Of a stretch of DNA of 64,000 nucleotides, positions 36,237 to 48,918 are shown in pieces (the first letter of the stretch is position 1; each line of letters starts with the position of its first letter). The stretch is from Cannabis sativa (lineage: Eukaryota > Streptophyta > Magnoliopsida > Rosales > Cannabaceae): NCBI RefSeq assembly GCF_029168945.1, contig NC_083605.1, positions 33,369,280 to 33,433,279 of the forward strand, given 5' to 3'. The position numbers and the translations under genes were made by a program. The notes beneath the pieces were generated by a model. The model saw only the letters and a program-made list of their open reading frames with translations. It ran no database searches and was not told the DNA's origin.

Positions 36237-38964
36237 GTTATTGGAATTTATTTTACCATGATCTTAGATCTACTCACAAGTATGTTGATTAATGCCCTAA
36301 ATATGAACTTTCTAAAACGATGACATAAACACATATAAAGTTTAGGAAACCTTACATTGGGTGCAGCAGAATATAATGACTCCTTCAGTTCAGATATCTA
36401 GCCCTTGATTCTTTTCTGTAGCAGAGCATTATCAATATCTGAACCTGGATCTCTTTCTCTGAATCTTTGATGCTGAAACTCCTTCTTGCTGAAAGTCTTT
36501 CTTCACGATCTTCCTCACTATGATTGAGGTATCACTTGATGTGTGTGGGCACTACTCATATACTAAGGATTTCGAAATATTGAAGAAGAAAAGAAGAGAG
36601 AGAGTGGTCAGCCAGATAGGGAGAGAGAAGGCTCAGGTTTTTCTCTGAAGGAAAAATAGAAAATTTAAGTGTAATTTTCCTGAAGCCTTCACTATCTATT
36701 TATAGCATTCCACTAGGGTTAGGTTTGAATTATTTGGAATTAAAATAATAAAAATATCAGTTTAAATTTCCTACAAAAGTGGCTGGCCCTATACTAGTGG
36801 ATTTGGGCCTCACTTTTTGCAATTTTGCAGTTTTACCTTTTCTGCATCTGATTTTCTCAAAAACACCAATTTTCTAATTCAACCATTTAAATGCCAATTC
36901 TAACTATTTAATAACTATAAATAATTATTAAATAATATTTTCACTTATCATATTTATTAATTGAACCATAAAAAGTATCATAATTAACAAATATGCCCCT
37001 AATAACTCTTTCTTTACAATTTCGCCCTTACTTAGTGAAAAATTCACAAATAGACATAGTCTGAATTGAGAATTATAATTTATTAATCAAAACCAATTAT
37101 ATGAGTCTTACAAGCAATATTATCTCAACTAGTGCGGGGACCATTGGTCTATATAACCGAGCTTCCAATAAGTAGATCAAGAATTTAGCACTAAAATTCA
37201 CTAACTTATTAATTCTTCGTTGAATCCACGCATAGAACTTAGAATTGCACTCTCATTATATAGAATGCTCTATATGTTCCACCATATAGATGCATCATTA
37301 GTTATCCATTGTTATAATCCTAATGTCATCAATGATCCTCTATATGAAAGATCTACGATGTAAAGAGATTAGATTACCGTTACACCCTACAATGTATTTT
37401 ATCCTTAAAACACTTGACCCCGTATAAATGATATTTCAGCTTATGTGAAATGAGTTGTAAAGCCCGCTTAGTTAATTTGGAAATTATCAGTTGTTTATGA
37501 TTGATTATGAAATTATTTATAGCTATTTAAATAATTTATTATACTGTTATTTATGTTATTCAGTATCTTGCATATTTTGCATTTCCGGTGTCCGGTATTT
37601 TGGAACTCGGCGTTTGGCTCAGTAGAAATCACAACTTAGTATGTTAGTAGTTTGGGGACGGGTTTTAGACATTGGGAATGTCGGGAATGGCCGGGAATTT
37701 AGAATTTCCCAAAAATACCCCTTTAGTGGTTTTTATGTGATTTTATGGTGGAGGGGCAAAATGGTCTTTTTGCCCCATTAGTGTTTTGTCTTATGTGAGT
37801 TATTAAATGGAATTAATGTTTAATTTAATGGTTTATTATGGCTGAAAAGAATGAGTATTTGTGACTTGTTTCATTTTATTCCTTTTTCTCAAAAAAAAAA
37901 CACTAAGTTAGAATGATAGAATTTTTCAAAGAAAAGCTCTCTTTCCTCTCCATTTTCGGCTGGGTATTGGGGATTCAAAGGCTGGGTTTTTCAAGCTTGA
38001 TTCATCACATTTTAGAAACTCTTGATTGTGGTATGTATCTCTTACTTGTTCTTCTTGGTCTTCTTGGAATTTTTGATAAAAAAATGAGTTAATGCATGAT
38101 AATTTGAATGTTGTTGCTGCTGAGTTTGATTGTTGATTTCTGAGGTTAAATCATGATTTTTAGATGTTAATTAAGCTACTTGTGGTGTATGATTCCTAGG
38201 TTGAGCATGCTAGAATTTTCTTATGCAAAAGTTTGGTTTTCAAAGTAAAAATTGAGAAGTTGGTGGCTGTAGTTGTTGCATGAACTAGGTTTTGTTTTCT
38301 GCAGTATTTCTATGCTAGTTTAAGAGGTTTTAAGCTAGTTTGATTGCTTGTTAGGTGGATTTGCTCAAGTTTGAGTTTAGAACTCAAAGCTTGAGCTCCA
38401 ATGGTGATTTTTGAATCTGTGAGTTCTGGGTTACTTTGAGGCCTTAGAAATGTTCTAGGGAAGGTATATAACAGGTCTGGAAAGTTTGAGACCATTTGGG
38501 GTTGATTTGGTCGAGTTATGAAAAAATTGGTTTGCTGCCTGCGAGGAACCGGAATTCCGGTTGTGATCCGGAATTCCGGATGAGGGTTCTGAATTTTCCA
38601 GAACCGGAATTCCGCTTGGGCAACCGGTCTACCGGTTGGGGAAAATTCAGGGACCCTAGTTTTCCTCGTTTTTATGTTTTAGGGGGTATTGCCATGCTTT
38701 TTATCGATAGGGAAACTTTTAGTTCCTAGTTTAAGTCCCCGGGAAGTGATTTAGCGTGTCACTTATAGCGTTGTGATTTTTATGGTTTAGGAGCCAGTAA
38801 TCCGCCTCTCAGCTTCAGTTCCAGTCAGGTTGGCCAAGCACACACTGAAATCGGAATCCAGGTAAGATTAGTATAACAGTATGCATATGTAGATTACATG
38901 TTTAGCGTGCATGTAGGAAGCCTATTAGATTACATTAGTTGTATGTTGGCTTCGAACCATCCAA

Positions 38965-39208
38965 CCCTGTCACGTCGGTACAGGCTGGAGTATGACCAGC
39001 AGCCGGAGTATGACCGGTTTGACCGATCAGGCTGACACTTGGTTGGTGGTTCCGTGCTATTGACGTATCCCGTCGGTACAGGCTGGAGTATGACCAGCGG
39101 CGGAGTATGACCGGTTCGACCGATCAGGAGGATATAGTAACACGTCGGTACAGGCTGGAGTATGACCAGCAGCCGGAGTATGACCGGTTCGACAGATCAG
39201 GTTGTTAC
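38965..39208 (+). repeat. Tandem array in solo LTR E (three ~60-bp units)
   Basis: Three units of CGTCGGTACAGGCTGGAGTA plus TGACCAGCAGCCGGAGTATG plus GACCGGTT(C/T)GACCGATCAGG are separated by variable spacers, at about 38973, 39071 and 39142. Confidence 0.82.
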
Positions 39209-39239
39209 GTGTCAATAGTACCGTCCCTATGAACGTTCA

Positions 39240-39335
39240 GAACTCAGTACCATGTTGGACATGGCAGTAGTGGCTCAGTACCATGTTGGACATGGCAGTA
39301 GCGGGACTCAGTATCGTGTTGGACACGGCAGTTAG
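39240..39335 (+). repeat. Second tandem array in solo LTR E (~32-bp units)
   Basis: Three units of CTCAGTACCATGTTGGACAT plus GGCAGTAG; the third has drifted to CTCAGTATCGTGTTGGACAC. Confidence 0.8.
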
Positions 39336-40433
39336 TATTATGTATGATATTATTATGCTTTTCTTACTGAGTCTTTCGACTCACAGTTTATGTTCATGTG
39401 TAGGTAAAGGCAAGGCTATTGCTGATGGACCGTGAGCGAGCTTATGAGATTGTACATGTCGGGGCGGTTAGGCCTGGAGCGTACGATCCTCGGGACAGCA
39501 AGGCTGAATTTTTGTAACTGGTCGTTAGACGACTTTTAATTTTATGTAATAGTTAAACAGTTAAAACTTTTGTAAATGATTTTATAAATCGGGATCCCGA
39601 GTCTTTTGTAATATGGTTTATAAGTTTAATTAAAAAGCAAAATTTTAATTAATCACGTTTTTCCATAAACCTCGTTGATTAGCAACGAGCTGCACAGTAC
39701 GTTTAAAAATCACGTAATACGCCTAAGGTAGTTAGGGTGTTACATGAGTACTCCACCATTTATGTTCGTTTGGTCAAGCTCGAAGGAGATCATCCTTTGC
39801 TTACTATTCGCCAGATAGAAGCTATAGATTCCATGTTTATGCTAGCGCTCCCACTCAATTGCACTACCGTGTTCCCAAAATGTACGTATCACCCTGACCT
39901 AAAAGTAGGCTTAACTAACAAATCAAAGAACACGAATAGCCTTTCAAGATTGAGCCTAATCATAACAGGATTAAGAACATTTGATCTAGGATCAACTAGG
40001 CGATATTGACTTGAATAGATTTTATGGTAAGTTTAATAAATCTAAGTCAAAGTTCAATATCGGTCCCTTCCGATGCATACTCCATGCATCCAACCTGAGC
40101 TTTACTTTAACCAATGCTCTGGAAAGAACATAGCACTTCTCCAAATGCAAGTAAACTCTGTTGTAGATTATCATATCAGTAAGACCCTATGTCTGATAAA
40201 TCTAGGAAACTTTATTCACATAGTCATGTTTACTTTCCAATGTGTTGACGGCACAATAAACAGGATCACGTATGTGAAAAAGTTTTCAGATGAATTTATA
40301 CATTATGTACATATAATCATGAAATAAATCATGTGAACCATGCAACATTAAATGTTATTTCTGATCTATATTAATAAGTAAATCTGATTATATTGAAATG
40401 AGTTTTATTTAGGGCATAAAACCCAACACTCTT

Positions 40434-40948
40434 CTCATTACAATTTCGCCCTTGCTTAGTGAAAATTCACAAAGTAGACATAGTCTAACTTTAGAATTAT
40501 AATTGATTAATCAAAATCAATTGTCTGAGTCTTACAAGCAGTATGGTCTCAACTAGTATGGGGACCATGGGCCTATATTTCCGAGCTTCCAATAAGTCGA
40601 ACCGAATTTACCAAGTAAATTCCCTAACTTATTAATTCCTTATTGAATCCACACTTAGAACTTGGAATTGCACTCTCAGTCATATAGAACGCTCTATATG
40701 TTCCACGATATAGATACGCTATTAGTTATCCATTGTTATAATCCTAATTTGATCAATGACCCTCTAATAGATGATCTACATTGAATAGGCACTAAATTAC
40801 CGTTACACCTTCAATGTTATTTATCCTTAAAACACTTAGTTCCGTATAAATGATATTTCAACGAAGTGAAATGAGATCTCCACCATTTATCTCTGTTTAG
40901 CCAAGCTCGAAGGATATCATCGTTTCACTTCTAAATTCCTATAGAAGT
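40434..40948 (-). repeat. LTR A, right part
   Basis: It resumes exactly where 27932 stopped after one CTCTT duplication, and follows the family LTR until CCTATAGAAGTTA, where element D's 3' LTR begins. The remaining ~900 bp of A are not in the window. Confidence 0.82.
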
Positions 40949-42847
40949 TATTGATGGAAATTTATTTTACCAGGATCTTAGATCTACTCACAAGTATGTT
41001 GATTAACACCCTAAATATGAACTTTCTAAAACGATGAAATAAACACATATAAAGTTTAGGAAACCTTACATTGGGTGCAGCGGAACATAATGACTCCTTC
41101 CGTTCAGATATCTAGCCCTTGATTCCAATCTGTATCAGAGCATTATCAATATCTGAACCTGGATATCTCTTTCTCTGAATCTTTGATGTTGAAACTCCTT
41201 CTTGCTGAAAGTCTTTCTTCACGATCTTCCTCACTATGATTGAGGTATCACTTGCTGTGTGTGGGCACTACTCATAGACTAAGAATTTCGAAATCTCAAT
41301 GAGGAAGAGAGAGAGAGAGAGTGGGTTCGGCCAAAGATAGGGAGAGAGAGAGGCTCAGTTTTTTCTGAATCAGAAGTGTAGAAATTTAAGTGTAATTTTC
41401 CTGAAGCCTTCACTATCTATTTATAGCATTCCACTAGGGTTAGGTTTGAATTATTTGGCATTTAAATAATGAAAATATCAGTTTAAAAATTCAAACCAAG
41501 TGGCCGACCATGTACAGTAATGGGCCTTACTTGGATTCTGCAGTTTTCTCAATTCTGCATCTGATTTTCTCAAAAACGCCAATTTTCAAATTCAACCATT
41601 TAAATGCCAATTCTAACTATTTAATAACTATAAATAATTATTAAATAATATTTTCATTTATCATATTTATTAATTGAACCATACAAAGTATCATAATTAA
41701 CAAATATGCCCCTAATAACTCTTTCTTTATAATTTCGCCCTTACTTAGTGAAAAATTCACAAATAGACATAGTCTAAATTGAGAATTATAATTGATTAAT
41801 CAAAACCAATTATATGAGTCTTAAAAGCAATATTATCTCAACTAGTGCAGGGACCATGGGTCTATATAACCGAGCTTCCAATAAGTAGATCAATAATTTA
41901 GCACTAAAATTCACTAACTTATTAATTCTTCGTTGAATCCACGCATAGAACTTAGAATTGCACTCTCAGTACATAGAATGCTCTATATGTTCCACCATAT
42001 AGATGCATCATTAGTTATCCATTGTTATAATCCTAATGTGATCAATGATCCTCTATATGAATGATCTACACTGTAAAGGGATTAGATTACCGTTACACCC
42101 TACAATGTATTTTATCCTTAAAACACTTGACCCCGTATAAATGATATTTCAGCTTATGTGAAATGAGTACTCCACCATTTATGTTCGTTTGGTCAAGCTC
42201 GAAGGAGATCATCCTTTGCTTACTATTCGCCAGATAGAAGCTATAGATTCCATGTTTATGCTAGCGCTCCCACTCAATTGCACTACCGTGTTCCCAAAAT
42301 GTACGTATCACCTTGACCTAAAAGTAGGCTTAACTAACAAATCAAAGAACACGAATTGCCTTTCAAGATTGAGCCTAATCATAACAGGATTAAGAACATT
42401 TGATCTAGGATCAACTAGGCGATATTGACTTGAATAGATATTACGGTAAGTTTAATACATCTAAGTCAAAGTTCAATATTAGTCCCTTCCGATGCATACT
42501 CCATGCATCCAACCTGAGCTTTACTTTAACCAATACTCTGGAAAGAACATAGCACTTCTCCAAATACAAGTAAACTCTGTTGTAGATTATCATATGAGTA
42601 AAACCCTATGTCTGATAAATCTAGGAATCTTTATTCACATAGTCATGTTTACTTTTCAATGTGTTGACAGCACAATAAACAGGATCAAGTATGTGAAAAG
42701 GGTTTCAGATGAATTTATACATTATGTACATATAATCATGAAATAAATCATGTGAACCATGCAATATTAAATGTTATTTCTGATCTATATTAATAATTAA
42801 ATCAGATTATATTGAAATGAGTTTTATTTAGGGCATAAAACCCAACA
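40949..42847 (-). repeat. 3' LTR of element D
   Basis: A 1.9-kb LTR from TATTGATGGAAATTTA to AAAACCCAACA, followed by the purine tract (minus strand AAGTGGGAGTTTG). It is closely similar to B's LTRs. Confidence 0.86.
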
Positions 42848-45800
42848 AACTCCCACTTGCACTAATATAAAACAAAAAGTACGTTTCAAATAATCTCAAC
42901 ACCTCGATATACAAATCAAGTGTAGTAGTAGTGAACTCCTCGTAATAGGATCTGAAAGGTTGAATTAACCACAACCTTTTCTCCACCATTACTCTTCCTT
43001 AATCACAAAATCATTGATAATGTGAAATTCCTCTCTATATGTCTACTCTCTTGGGATACTGGATTCTATATCTTTGGCAACTACTTTTGGGTTAATCAGG
43101 AAATTAACACTAGTAGTTTAGGCAATTTGGAATGGTGCCAAAAATGTATAGAACTTTCCTTAGACTGAATAAGTACCTTTCTTGTAACTTTAAGATTCAA
43201 TTCCTTTCTGGTAGACCTAGAGACTTCATATAGGTTTTTACACTTCTCCAAAATTACTATTCCACCCCCAGAGTAATCACCATCTTATCAGAAAGATTTT
43301 CTAGCACAAAGGCAAATTTCGAAATCTGATATGGTGTAGTCTAAGAGTTTTAAACACACCCTTATAGACTAACATATAGTTCCTCTTCTTAATCTTAAGA
43401 TTTACTTGGTTGTCTTCCAATGTTCTTCTCCTGGATTAATCTGATACCTACTCATTACTCCCACTCAACAGCAGGTGTCTGGTCTAAGGCATACAAAAGC
43501 ATATCTAAGACCTCTCACTGTTGATATAAGAAATTCTTTCATGGCTTTATCTTTTCTGGAATAGTTGAGACTTTTCCTTAGATAAATAAAATCTATGTCT
43601 AAGAAGTTGTGAAGCTTCTATAGATTGCCATTAGAAAGAAAATGCTTTAGCATCTTACTAAAGTAAGTTGCTTGCATTAAAGTAAGTAATTCCCAGGTAT
43701 ACCACAAGCCATAGGTTTAGATAAACTCAAACCTATAATACTAGGAACAGGAAGTTTTGCTAAGTCCATTGAATGGACTTATAAACGAAAATTTCCTTTT
43801 ATGTCCTTGTAATAGAAAACTTTAGGTTATTCCATGTGAATGGATTAAACCATAGTTCTTTTGGCTTTCTTCTTTGTTTCTTATCTTGACAATCTATTAC
43901 TTGTTTAAACTCAAAATGGATTTTAATCACTAGTGTCTCCCAAGTCATAAGAAGGTGAGTTCCTAGAAACTCTCCCACTACGACAAGGTACCGTGAATTA
44001 TGTCTAAGAAAACTAAATGGTATTAACCTCTTTGGTTGTGACAAGACAACAGAGGCAGTGGGATCATCATATGTTAAATAAGATGATAGAACACTTTTGG
44101 AATCAAGAATTATATCTCCTTTATTTGCTACTTTATTTTCAGACTTAATCATTTTCTTAGAAAAGTAGTATTTGTTTAAGCAAACACTTTCTTATCTATT
44201 GACAATGGGACGGTCCACCCCTAATCACTTAGAACAGTTAACAAACCATGGTTGACAGTTCTATCTTTTCTTAAGATTTTGATTAGGTCATCCATGAATC
44301 TAGTAATGATTTACATTAAGTATACAACTATTACATCATTTTGAAAGTGTATTACCATAGAAGGAATTAGGCAACGGCTAGTAACTAATCATCAACATGC
44401 AACTCGAAATTTCTGGGGAGGTAAGTTTGGATATAATTCAAAAAACAATTTAATGATCTTTGAACTCCATATCTACTAACTATTTCTCCACCCCTATCAG
44501 TTCGCAAGATCTTTAACCACTTACCTTAATGGTTTTAACCATTCCTAGAAATTAATGAAATTTTTTAAACATTTCAAATTTCTTTGCTTAAGGTATAATC
44601 TAGAGTTATCGTTTTAAGAAAACAACGAAAAACTCATATCCACCCCTGAATGTACATCCATCTACGAATGAGATGAACTACTTTCAGTGGATATAGGCAC
44701 ATTAACTCTTTGCAGAGATTGATCTTGTCAAATCCACTATGAACAAGATACAAATGCCATAGATTAAAAAAAATGTGGTAGTGTCTTTTGATGACATAGG
44801 TTTAGTTACATCAAAGAGTTCTTAGAATACTGCAAGTGGATCCTGGTCACAGAATACCTAACTCATATTCCATACAGTTTTAATCCATTAATAGAAGATG
44901 GATATTAAACACTTGAGAAAGTGTGACTGTATTGTATTCTGGAATTAGAAATATAAGAAAATTTCTATTTGGAATCTAAAATTAAAGTCAAAGACTTAAA
45001 TTTATACCAAATATAATGAGTAATTCTATCTTGGACCAGCACTACTAATACAAACTCTAAGTCAGATTTGCCCATACTAGTAGGAGATTTCTAAGATTGA
45101 AGATTTATATCAATTGGGAATAGAATTTTGGGATTATAATCATATGCGTCATTTAATTTCTTAAGAGAAAATATAGAATGACATCAAATGATTTATAGAC
45201 CATTCATCCAATGATATGTTATTGAGCTAATTCGAAATGAATAAACTAAGAGGAATTAGGATAATTTCGTTTAAAATAAGAATCCAACGATGCTTCGATT
45301 AGCGAAAGTCAAAGTAATGTTATTTATACAATCTTCTTGTTTCATATCGTAAAAATACTAGTCTAAGGTGTCATCAATTGATGAACAGCTAGATGTCGCA
45401 TATACAATATTTATCTTTCGAGATCTAACACTATTATGTATGTCTAATGGTAAAAATCCACTAGGGATTTATCTCATTAGATAAACAAGCCAAGTTAGAC
45501 CAACAATGAAGATTCGAAATTAAACTACAACTTAATAACAGAAAATAACATGGTTCAATATAAATTCATACACAATTCAGAAATTATAAACATATAGCAA
45601 GTAGGAATGACAAGTGAAAATACTAAAACTTACAATCCTAAATAATTTCCAAGGTTTTTCAACAAACTGATACAGTGTCCCGTTTAGGTGAGAGTCAAAG
45701 CATCATCCATTGAATAGAGTTGTCAGCTCATCTAAAATGATAAACATTCTAGCAACCTTTTATTCGATCAAGATTGGAATTCAGCGTTGTCCCGTTTAGG

Positions 45801-45857
45801 CGAGAGTCAAGGAAATTCTATCTTATGAGCTTCCACCATTGTTTCATAATTTGCAAG
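42848..45857 (-). pseudogene. Element D internal region, copia pol remnants
   Basis: Colinear with 29829-32840 of element B, including the RNase H and RT remnants (about 43000-43560), the shared frame 44152-43799 and the GTCCCGTTTAGG repeats at 45676 and 45789. Stops match those of B at most places, so the pol was already dead in the common ancestor of both copies. Confidence 0.62.
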
Positions 45858-45862
45858 TCAAG

Positions 45863-48800
45863 TGTAACGCCCCAATATTTTGTCTTATTTTACAAAATAC
45901 TATTTTTGATGCATTAATTAAAAAGATTCAAAGATGTTTGGAAATACACAGTGGGTTTTACAATGAATATGCAAAAAGGTGAATGATCATTCATATTAAA
46001 ACAAAATAAGTAGTTGAGTGTATTTTTCTTAAAAAAAAAATAAATTTGCAACATCCCACTGAGCTCAGATTACTTTATTATAAAAAAAAAAAAAAACCAA
46101 GGCTCCACCGGCGTTCTAGACCGTTTGCTCGTCCATAGCCCCTCGCAGTATACATACCAGAACTAACCCAGCTCATCAAACTTACATTCAATGTTCCCTG
46201 TCTATTGCCTGTAGGGGGAAAGTAAGGGGGGTGAGCTAAAAGCCAGTAAGGAAATGCTTAACATACAATAGCATTCAATACACTAAACATATCTTAAAAT
46301 TCACAATAATACGATTCTTTATAACATTAACGTATCCAGTCTTAACAAAATTATATGCCTTAGCTCATAATTGTAATTTAAATAACTCAAGATATGGAAA
46401 GCTATATCATATACCATATATTTGTACTAAACGAAACCATTACATATATGTAGGGATCACAACCCTGACATCATACTCATAGCACAATCATAGCAATAAC
46501 ATATAAAAATTATTTCAATCATATCATGTCTTTACCATAACATTGGCATATCATAGCCATTACCTACATAACCTGGGCCTAGCCTGGCCCTATAATATCC
46601 TGGGCCTAATCTGCCCATATAATAACCTGGGCCTATGTAGCCCTACCATTGTTATAGGATAGGGTATCTCTATATTCAACAGTAATATCACTGTATCATA
46701 CCCCACCATAACAATGTCATACACGAATCAGACAAATGTAGGGTAGGGTATCTCTACATTCAACGGCCTTACCCCGTATCATACCCCACCATGGCCCCTC
46801 ATTTGTACCTGAGACGTTAGCATACAACATACAACACACCACATACATCATACAACATACAACATACAAATCGTACCAACCATAATATATTTCGATTCAC
46901 AAACCCATATTGTGTCCATACCACACATTCTCAGTACTATATACACATTCATAATAATACATCACAAATAATATTTCAATAAACAAATAATTTAAATTAT
47001 GTAGTTCAACACATAAAAACTACTTAATTTCCTTACCTCAAATCCCGCTGCTTAAGACTTGTTATCTCGTCACTACTACCTATAATAAGACATGGGTCAA
47101 GGCCCTAATATTAAAATTCGTACTCTTACAATACAGAAGAAAGATCACTATTTTTGACCAACAACTACACTAATTCAATAAAAGTTTTCTTCATAAACAT
47201 TATAGGAAATTCCATTATCTTTCCAATGATATAAAGATCATTAAAAATGGATTAAAACCGAGGGAGTTATGATTGTTTTACTAAAACTATTTCTGAGAAG
47301 GAATATAGAGTAACGAAGTATACGACTTAGAAAAAATACAAACTTTTTGTATTGAAAGGTTCAGAACTAGAAGACAACATCCTCATGAAAGTTTTAGGAA
47401 ATTAAATTTCCTTTCCAATGATACCAAAATCTTTAAAATTGGAATTATATTGAAAGAGATATTGCAGTTTTACCAAAACAGTTTTGGAAGAACAAGATTC
47501 AAGAAACGAAGCAAATAATACAGAAGGAAAAAAACTTTTCGACATAGTATAACTCCGAATTAACGAAATGTTTCTTCATGAAACTTATGGAAAATTGAAT
47601 AAGCTTTGAAACCATATATAGATCATTAAAAATGGATGAGAATTGAGAGAGTTATGGTATTTTAAGTGAAAGTACTTTTTCTGGGAATATGAAAAAAATG
47701 ATTTACAACACTATCAGAAAGATGATAATTTTCGGTATAGAATATCACCGAAATGGTGAATAGTTTCTTCATAAAAATTTTATATCATTGAATAAGCTTT
47801 CTAACGATACAAAAATTGCTAGAAACAGATCAATATTGAGAGAGATATGACTATTTTACTAAGACAATAATTTTCAGAAAAAAATAAAAAAACGAGATTT
47901 TTTAACCTAAAAGTTCACAACAATAAGTGGAAGAACTCTCTTACCTCTTGATGACTCTTCTTAATCAGTGCTAGATCTTGAAATCTCAAATTATTAGAAT
48001 GGTGATGATGATCTCAATCTTATGTTGATGAAAATCATGAGTGTTGTTTGGCGAAGAGAACGAAACAAGAAGGAAAATTATAAATATTTGATAGATAGCG
48101 AGATGAATAACTTGTAGGGTATAGAATTTTATGAGTGTCTTCTCTAAGAATTGTGTTCAGGGTGAACGAAAGAGATTGAGATTGAGTTTTATTTTTCTCA
48201 GGGTTAGAGGCTCTGCATATTACGTATCAAGAATGTGATAGATTTAGGTTTTATAATCTAATTAAACCTATAAAAGAAAATAATAAAATAACCCCTATAA
48301 TCTGATGCTAATTTAACTCTAAATAGAATAATTAAATAAAAATCTTATTTGTTAGATATAAGTTTTAAATTTGAATTTTAAAACTTAGGGTTTCTATACT
48401 AAACTTAACAAGTTGTCACTTTGTACCTTAATTTTGACCACAAAAAATTTAAAATTACGATAAATCTATTTCTATATAATTTATAGATCTTTGAATTATC
48501 TTTCCAACGCCACTAAAATCACCTCAATCCAAGCTCTAGAACTCCAGATATGATCGTTTTAGTGAAACAGTTTTTAATCCTGCGAATTTATCCAAACCTA
48601 CGAATTTTTAACATTAATTCTATAATAATGTTATTTGACATCACTTATACCATTAATTAAAATCCACTAAATAATTTATAAACCCTAATAAACTTTCATA
48701 TTGGGCTATAATTAAATGATTACCTACCTTGTAAAAATACCATAGTATTTTACTTTCGCAGTTAATATAACTTTAACTCTCTCTAGAAAATTGGTACCAT

Positions 48801-48918
48801 AATCTAAGCAATAATCTCAACTCACTAACAACACAAATATATAAGATAATTATCCTCACACAATTAATATCCCAAGTAGAAAAAAAAAATTAAATACTAT
48901 TTTAATCTTGATATTACA
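45863..48918 (-). repeat. 3' LTR of element F, 3056 bp
   Basis: It runs from TGTAACGCCCCAATATTTTG to TTGATATTACA. It includes repeats of CCTGGGCCTA (46570-46640) and CATACAACATACAAC (46810-46870). The frame content is negligible. Confidence 0.82.

Larger units (their letters stand above)
37456..39744 (+). mobile_element. Solo LTR E, 2289 bp, Ty3/gypsy-like
   Basis: It runs from TGTAAAGCCCGCTTAG to GTTAGGGTGTTACA, with a 5-bp duplication TGAGT (37451-37455 and 39745-39749). It has TG...CA ends but no internal domain. The TGTAA...TTACA ends and the large repeat-bearing LTR are like plant gypsy LTRs; the superfamily assignment is an inference. It contains CCGGAATTCCGG palindromes (38550-38640) and two tandem arrays. 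Confidence 0.85.
27933..40428 (-). mobile_element. Full-length copia element B, nested in LTR A
   Basis: The structure on the minus strand is 5' LTR 36239-40428 (interrupted by solo LTR E), primer site 36221-36236, internal region 29829-36220, 3' LTR 27933-29828. The 5-bp target duplication is CTCTT (27928-27932 and 40429-40433). Once E and its duplication are removed both LTRs are 1896 bp and differ at few positions, so B is fairly young. The coding part is nevertheless destroyed, so B was probably mobilised by proteins supplied from elsewhere. Confidence 0.9.
36239..40428 (-). repeat. 5' LTR of element B (split by solo LTR E)
   Basis: 36239-37455 and 39750-40428 together make an 1896-bp LTR colinear with 27933-29828. 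The break is the E insertion with its TGAGT duplication. Confidence 0.88.

Noticed and set aside
38965..39335. Tandem array considered as a CRISPR-like array
   Set aside because: Plant context, imperfect long units, irregular spacers and location within an LTR exclude it.
39737..40009. Frame with VKLEGDHPLLTIRQIEAID (also 8400-8639 and 42189-42428)
   Set aside because: Another LTR-internal antisense frame; the copy at 39737 begins in the junction with solo LTR E. No known domain.
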